Assembly (NCBI GenBank): GCA_963662155.1
Contig: OY759261.1
Location: 43,539,556-43,603,555 of the forward strand
DNA length: 64,000 nt
Direction: 5' to 3'
Source: Lamellibrachia columna
Taxonomy: Eukaryota > Annelida > Polychaeta > Sabellida > Siboglinidae
Shown: positions 59,201-64,000 of the stretch, piece by piece
Layout: each line of letters opens with the position of its first letter
Numbering within the stretch: the first letter of the stretch is position 1
Made by a program: the position numbers and the translations under genes
The notes under the pieces: model-generated
Database searches by the model: none
What the model saw: only the letters and a program-made list of their open reading frames with translations
Told to the model about the DNA's origin: nothing

Positions 59201-62200
59201 TGCTGTAGACGTAGCAGTGTGCTGTGATAGTGGCCACAACGCAGCACTGCCACTGGTGTGCAACTTCAATTAGGCGGTTTGAAAATTGCAATTGAGATTC
59301 ACAAATACGCCACGTATAAGAATTACATGTATAGTCATAACTCATAAATGCAGCTTAGTAGGCAACACCAATATAAACAGGGGTGAAATGGCATGCTTCC
59401 ATTGCATCACAATGCCAAACGCACAACTCAAACTCGGTGCGCAAAAATATTAATTTGTCATCCGCACATGAAACAGTGAATCAATGTTAAGTGGTACCGG
59501 AGATGTGCGTTGTGAATTTATGTGTTCAGAGCGGTTGAAAGACGAAGTGGAACAATTATTAAAATTGTCGTTTTCAATGTTTAATCAACTTTTATACTCA
59601 GTGTCAACTCACATGCGTGTTCGGTAGCTCGGATCAATGTTATTATTTTCGATTCCCATTACAGCCTAGTCAGTCAATCAGATCATAGCGAAGTATTGTT
59701 AATCCCTATCTATTCCATAACTGTACATGTATATGTGTACATTATTCAGTTCAACATGCAAAAGTATGTGACATTTAAACAATACACATCGACGCTAGTC
59801 CACTCATTTGATAACTTTTTTATAAACCCCTTGGCCAGAACATCATGGCTTCGATGGCGTTCTTGCCATCTTGGTGCAGCGGGCTGCGATCGCCATCACC
59901 GGTGATGGATGATACGTGAACTTCGAATATTGGAGTCCAAACACTTCGTTATAAAGAGGGTAGACTTTCCTAGTGAATCTAATACTCAAGAAATGTCAAG
60001 ACGAACACTTGCAGGCAGCGAGCGATTTTAGCAATTGACGCAAGCGATAAATCGCTCCCTTGATTATTGATTTGCGAGAGCGTTAGGGAGCGAGAGCGAT
60101 CGCTCGCCTCAAACGTGATGCCCTGAAGTGGCCAAGCAGTGACCGACAGTAGTTGCCAGGCGACACCACTAGATGCAGCTGTTGTGACTCTTCATTAAAC
60201 GTCAAGTTGAGGTGGTGTGAGTTAATAGGTTGCACCTGTAATATCTAGACACTTCGCTCCTCTAACTTGACTCAAGATGTTTCACTCCCCGGCGGAGCAT
60301 AGACCAGGTGTTTTTCTTTTCCTTTCGCCCTGAGCGTCCCACGTGAGCACCTGTGATGTGTTGTGTGGGCTTCCTGAGAGTATAGCCTATCCAGTTCCAC
60401 TTCTTTCTTCTAATTTGATCTTCTATTGGTTCCTGGTTTGTTCTTTCCCATAGTGCTTCATTGCTAACTGTTTCTGCCCACTGTATCCGTAGAATTCTTC
60501 TTTGACATTTATTTACAAAAGTTTATCTTCTGTAGCATGGTTTTTGTGGTGCGTCTCTGATCCAGACTAAGTACAGCCTTAACATTTGAGTTAAAAATGT
60601 GTAGCTTGGTTGGTGTCACTCGCCTAAATACGCACACAACGCCTGACATATAGGGGCATAAATCACTTATGTAAACCAGCGTTTACTACACTTGCAGAAA
60701 GAAGTCATGGCTGACTCCGCAGAATCTCAACAAAAGATTCGCCACAACCGCTACGACTGCAGAGTCGATGGGACCGATTTCTGACGCTGACGACGAAATT
60801 GGTTGTAGAGTCAGTCGACACAGATCGACATCGTGCAGCAGCGGCGGTGCCACGACGCCACTTAGAGACACTCTTGGTCGACGTCAGCATCAGGGTCACC
60901 AACACAGTGACGCGACCAGGTCAAAAGGTCCGGGTGCGCCATCACACCCCAGTGAAAGGGTTAGTGACAGCAGCGGTAATGACGAGCCGCTGAAGGGCGC
61001 GTCAGGGCACCGGCGTCGGACAGGGCCAAAGGAGGAACTATTGTTACACACGGACCTCTTGTACTATGTGCCCACGTACCCGCAGTGGACGGCTATACCT
61101 GAACCTGACAGTGAGGACATCGTCATGACAACCTCGCCTGTCGGTGTTGAAGAGGTTCCAGGTAGGGTTTTAATTCTCTCTCTCGCTATCACTCGAGTCA
61201 CAGACCTTCTGTGTTAGAGAAACGAGGAGAGCAGTCAGTGAATCGATCTCCTGAAAGCACCCAGGAGAGCGATTCACTCTCCCGGCCCAGCTGATTAAAA
61301 TGGTCAAAAAACAGTTTCAATAACTGTATCATGAGATGCTGTGCATCGTTACAAATGTCGATCCCTCAACATAGTTTTCAGTTCAGTTCATATTTTTTTC
61401 GTAAATTGTTTTCAAACCCAACACAATATTTTAGTAACCAACTCATCATCCTCTACTTGAGTAGTTTCGTACCCAAAATTAGTGTCCTTCAAAGAAATAT
61501 TGACAGTTGGACAAAGTGTCCCTGAACTTGCTTGCTGGCAGCAGTCATTTTCGACATGATTTTGGCGGGGCATTCTGGGCATATTAATTTTGTTTCTGAC
61601 AGCACACTGGTCTCGGATTGCAGTGCAGTCATTTATTTCTGTCAGATGGTTCCAATGCAACGAACCCCCAAACTGGTGCAACTGTGCATCAAAAACAAAT
61701 AAGTCCAACGTAATATCATACCTGCATTTGTCTTTATTATCTGAGATAACCTGTAAGGTGGTGCTCACAATAACGCCACCACTCGTGTTACGTTGCAGGT
61801 TAGCCGGAACTACATCCATTATGGCGGTCAGTGTGTCATGATAACGTTCTGAGACACATTGTAATGAATGCCGTGCTAATAGAATGAAACAAAAGCCAAT
61901 TGATGTTATGTGGATGAAATATTTATTTGCTATGGTAGAAACTCAATTGACAATCGCTCTCCTGAGATGGTTTCTTTTTTTGATGAGCGTGATTAATCAC
62001 GCTCCTACAGCCGACGCGAGGAGCACGAATGAGTGCCGGCACGATCGCGCTCCTCAAAACAGAAGCTCTGGAATCCCAGTGATGATGATGAGAATGCAGC
62101 TGTGCAGTCATATGTTGCTGCCGTTTCTCATCTTCCACGATTGTACATGTTTATTTCAATGGTTTAGTTACCCCCAAGTCTGTGCAACAAGTCTCCGCTG

Positions 62201-63662
62201 TGTCTGTTGTGAATTCATGCCAGCCGGTGTATGCTGAGTATGAAGAATTTATTTTTTCAAAAATGTGACTTGTGTGGTGTGGTGTCATTGTGACTGTAGG
62301 AGCAGTGGTGTGGATTTATGAGCTCATTCACAGGATCATATGATTTCATGGGTTTTGAACTGGAGTTTGTTGGTGAAATTACCACTAACCGGTCTCTCAA
62401 ATATCCAAGAGGATCAAATATGTAAATCTTTAATTGACCATGTGTTCGTGTGATGGTGACTATTATTTGGCATTGCGTTTTCTTAACCCTAGGAGTGACC
62501 AATGATAAATTTCACGGTGTACACACATTGTTATACATAAGGGTGCTTTAAAAAAATCATAACATCACTAATAATTATCACACAAATGTGATTGAGGTAT
62601 CATTTTGTTGCTAAATAAACTATTAAAGTATTATAATAAAATTATAAAAACTACAGCACATCAACTTATCATGGGGATATTACTGTTTGAATTTCATCAA
62701 AAGCAAAAGCAAAAATTACATTTTTCTCCCTGCTACCAGATAATTACTGAGTGGCTCTATGTCTCAATGTTCAATGTTAAAATGTAGCCATACATATTAG
62801 CTACAAAATAAAAAAATTAATTAAATATGTTGAACGTTTATTTTTATGATTTTTCCAACCCCAGGCTATGCCGATTCAGACAGGCCCATCGGTCCCGCAT
62901 CGTTTACCGTGGCAGTGCGGGCTCAAAAAAGCCCGCAACATTATTCTGTCTAAACTAGTATAACATGATTCACTAATGATGTCATTCAATTTGTGAGAAA
63001 ACAAAATGGTGGATTAGTAAATAAAAAGGTCAGATGGCCCAGACAACACTTGTTTGTAACGACAACGCTCATTCGCTACATATAGCCCGCTCACTCATTC
63101 ACGTGTACTGGTATTCCAATAGGTCAGTGACAGAGATTTCGAAAGACCTGTATAACATGTTACATATTTAGATACTATGAATGGAAACGTAAATTTATTC
63201 TGCGTAGCGTAGTAAAAGCAGCCAAATATGGGCACCAATTGGAAATGATTCATATGACGACCCAAAATTTTTAAAATGCATGTTGTGACCTTACAAATAC
63301 CTTATTTTACCTAATAAACATACAGTACGCTAAAAAAATCAGCCATTGCAAAATGTCAAGGAATCTGAGCGTACACCAAACATTTTTCTAGGCTAAGGTA
63401 ACCATTTAACATTAGTGGAGTTATTTGGTGACTGTGTAGAACAACTGAGAAGTGGTTCCAACTGTTTAGCACCAGATGGAGGCACTTTTCAGTTGTTCCA
63501 CACTAGTCAGATAAAAATATTAAGGATCCTGCTGATTAAAAAACGGATGTATGCTAATTATACGCTTAATAAGTTGAATACATTAACTTGTTATTTTTTT
63601 TGGCAGTTCCATCGTGGCAGTACAACAGGATACAGACAGGCTACCAGATGGAGGGAACAGAG
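55800..63662 (+). CDS. MSL1 homologue: MSL1 homologue (male-specific lethal complex scaffold), 5' part, four exons; continues beyond window
   Basis: Exons 55800-56246, 57901-58085, 60698-61161 and 63607-63662 join in phase (0, 2, 1, then 0) into 384 open codons. About residues 114-167 form a coiled coil, HWKELLLLHLDLIQQQREML...LSQEKET-LKCRLERMDRRMSLLRQQ, closely resembling the MSL1 helix that dimerises and binds the MSL2 RING protein. Next comes GGHKRKKSWL, like the GHKRKS motif of vertebrate MSL1. Exon 3 ends with LLLHTDLLYYVPTYPQW plus an acidic linker, and exon 4 starts VPSWQ...YQMEGTE, the head of the PEHE region that binds the acetyltransferase MOF/KAT8. Known role: nuclear scaffold of the H4K16 acetyltransferase complex. 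The rest of PEHE and the C terminus lie off the right edge. Confidence 0.85.
56247..57900 (+). other. Intron 1 of the MSL1-like gene
   Basis: 1.65 kb. Contains a LINE-tail relic (minus strand) near 57290-57420 and no other recognisable element. Open frames here are short and overlap on both strands. Confidence 0.8.
57290..57420 (-). mobile_element. LINE 3' tail relic
   Basis: Reverse complement contains TTGAACTCTCAATAAGCC, TTTGTCCACTTATCATCTG and GGCAATCTACTTAAATC, aligning with the tails at 1665 and 55465 but more decayed. Confidence 0.5.
57901..58085 (+). CDS. MSL1 homologue: MSL1-like exon 2 (second half of coiled coil, GHKR motif)
   Basis: Acceptor GTTCTCTTCATGCAG|CTG, donor CG|GTAATT. 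Reads LKCRLERMDRRMSLLRQQ, continuing the helix of exon 1, then a Gly/Ser/Pro-rich linker with GAGSPAGSPALRAS, ending LKNQLGGHK plus two bases of arginine. GC content and CpG are higher than in the flanking introns. Confidence 0.85.
58572..58766 (-). mobile_element. Possible LINE reverse-transcriptase tail relic
   Basis: The minus-strand frame reads ANSFLCSCIWNELPITVKTS then KAITTFRKTNSRHIY, resembling the xxSFxxxxxxxWNxLPxxVKxxxxxxxFKxxL end of LINE ORF2. Short, and support is the motif only. Confidence 0.45.
58978..60125. mobile_element. Non-autonomous hAT-like DNA transposon with 8-bp target duplication (1.15 kb)
   Basis: Flanked by a perfect 8-bp direct repeat AAGTGGCC (58970-58977 and 60126-60133). 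Ends are inverted repeats: left (C)AGGGCTTCACGTTTGA, right (reversed) CAGGGCATCACGTTTGA, each followed by GGCGAGCGAT (after an 8-nt insert on the left). CAGGG-type ends with 8-bp duplications are characteristic of hAT elements. Subterminal palindromes of GCGAGCGAT type occur at both ends. No transposase frame. In intron 2 of the MSL1-like gene. Confidence 0.82.
60698..61161 (+). CDS. MSL1 homologue: MSL1-like exon 3 (disordered linker and pre-PEHE segment)
   Basis: Acceptor TACACTTGCAG|A completes arginine and reads KKSWLTPQNLNKRF, so the open frame starts upstream of the first ATG in the exon (60768). A long Ser/Arg/Gly-rich linker follows, then GPKEELLLHTDLLYYVPTYP and QWTAIPEPDSEDIVMTTSPV. 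Donor CCA G|GTAGGG. The conserved part corresponds to the tyrosine/tryptophan-containing stretch just ahead of PEHE in known MSL1 proteins. Confidence 0.83.
61201..62070. mobile_element. Second, related hAT-like element (0.87 kb)
   Basis: Left end CAGACCTTCTGTGTTAGAGA and the reverse complement of the right end, CAGAGCTTCTGTTTTGAGGA, are inverted repeats. Both lead into GAGCG/CGATCG palindromes, like the element at 58978. Flanks (GAGTCACAG and GAATCCCAG) match at 7 of 9 bases, so any target duplication is decayed or offset. Starts 39 bp after MSL1-like exon 3. Confidence 0.5.
63370..63580 (-). mobile_element. Foldback (MITE-like) repeat, copy 2
   Basis: The reverse complement of this segment matches 7020-7245: TTATTAAGCGTA, CAGCAGGATCC, then hairpin 63430-63508 (arms GACTGTGTAGAACAACTGAG and CAGTTGTTCCACACTAGTC) and a GGTGTACG end. 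Lies in intron 3 of the MSL1-like gene, ending about 27 bp before exon 4. Confidence 0.8.
63607..63662 (+). CDS. MSL1 homologue: MSL1-like exon 4, 56-bp microexon (start of PEHE region)
   Basis: Acceptor ATTTTTTTTGGCAG|TT and donor GAG|GTAGGG. With one base from exon 3 it reads V-PSWQYNRIQTGYQMEGTE, 18 whole codons after the shared valine. The PxW and EGTE motifs match the start of PEHE regions in the MSL1/KANSL1 families. Other frames of the same DNA are also open, which hides it. Following exons would lie to the right of the window. Confidence 0.78.
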
Positions 63663-64000
63663 GTAGGGGTGAACTTCTGTGTGTAATACTGAGCAACAGA
63701 ATGAAGACAACCAGGGGGGTAAAAAAAATTGGTTCCCCTAGAAAAGTTAGGAATTGCTTTAAACCAACCAAGAGATTAAAAAGAAAACTGTTTCACTGGT
63801 CACATATCTATCTGTGCAATGTACAAAACAAATTGTTGAGTTTCTTTCACATTACAAAAACACCTCCTATTGACATGATGAGTCTTGCTTGTTGGACATA
63901 TTTAGCATATTAATGAAGTCCCACAAATCAGCATAGGCCATCAGAAAATTCTTGTCAATTGTAATTGCTTTTATCATGTGAAAGTAACTCTGTGGAAGTG

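Larger units (their letters stand above)
58086..60697 (+). other. Intron 2 of the MSL1-like gene
   Basis: 2.6 kb. Contains a LINE 3'-end relic (58572-58766, minus) and the 1.15-kb hAT-like element at 58978-60125. The part 60140-60690 has no recognisable feature. Confidence 0.8.
61162..64000 (+). other. Introns 3 and 4 (start) of the MSL1-like gene, interrupted by exon 4
   Basis: Intron 3 runs 61162-63606 and intron 4 from 63663 past the edge. Intron 3 holds a second hAT-like element beginning only 39 bp after exon 3 and a foldback repeat copy near 63370-63580. 62080-63360 is plain AT-rich sequence. Confidence 0.75.

Noticed and set aside
62875..62960. Alternative fourth MSL1 exon after the acceptor at 62875
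   Set aside because: The acceptor (TTTTTCCAACCCCAG) is good and in phase, but the frame (GYADSDRPIGPASF...) does not match the PEHE region and ends in a stop; 63607-63662 fits both phase and family.

Overview
The window is animal (metazoan) nuclear DNA. Genes are split by long GT-AG introns, and there are non-LTR retrotransposon fragments, tRNA-derived SINEs, hAT-like elements, (TA)n and (CA)n microsatellites and unusually many minisatellites. The style of the LINE 3' ends and SINEs suggests a marine lophotrochozoan, possibly a mollusc. That is an impression, not something the sequence proves.

Two protein genes can be read, pointing away from each other. On the minus strand, positions 51790 to 4198 hold a complete seven-exon gene for a death-associated-protein-kinase-family serine/threonine kinase of the STK17/DRAK type (537 residues as assembled). 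All six introns join in phase, including around a 49-bp exon too short to show as an open reading frame. On the plus strand, from 55800 to the right edge, lie four exons of an MSL1 homologue, the scaffold of the MSL histone H4K16 acetyltransferase complex. They carry the coiled coil that marks the family and, in a 56-bp exon at 63607-63662, the start of the PEHE region. The gene continues past the window. The 4-kb gap between the two start codons holds a tRNA-Asn(GUU) gene (minus strand), a perfect 31-bp inverted repeat, a CRE-like palindrome and a G-rich run.

Layout: 1-4197, flank downstream of the kinase gene with a LINE remnant, a LINE tail and microsatellites; 4198-7819, kinase exons 7 to 4; 7820-23165, intron 3, rich in minisatellites (29-, 38-, 40-, 25-, 25- and 26-bp units, including a 27-copy 40-bp array inside a LINE and an 80-copy 25-bp array); 23166-24969, exons 3 and 2; 24970-51494, intron 1 with SINEs, LINE 3' ends, a hAT-like element and further minisatellites; 51495-51790, exon 1; 51791-55799, divergent promoter region; 55800-64000, MSL1 with two related hAT-like elements in its introns.

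The two genes have no known shared pathway. The kinase family acts in apoptosis and cytoskeletal signalling; MSL1 acts in chromatin. Apart from these genes and the tRNA I found no convincing coding sequence. The other long open frames lie in tandem repeats or LINE remnants, or are within chance expectation. No CRISPR array, operon or prokaryotic feature is present.
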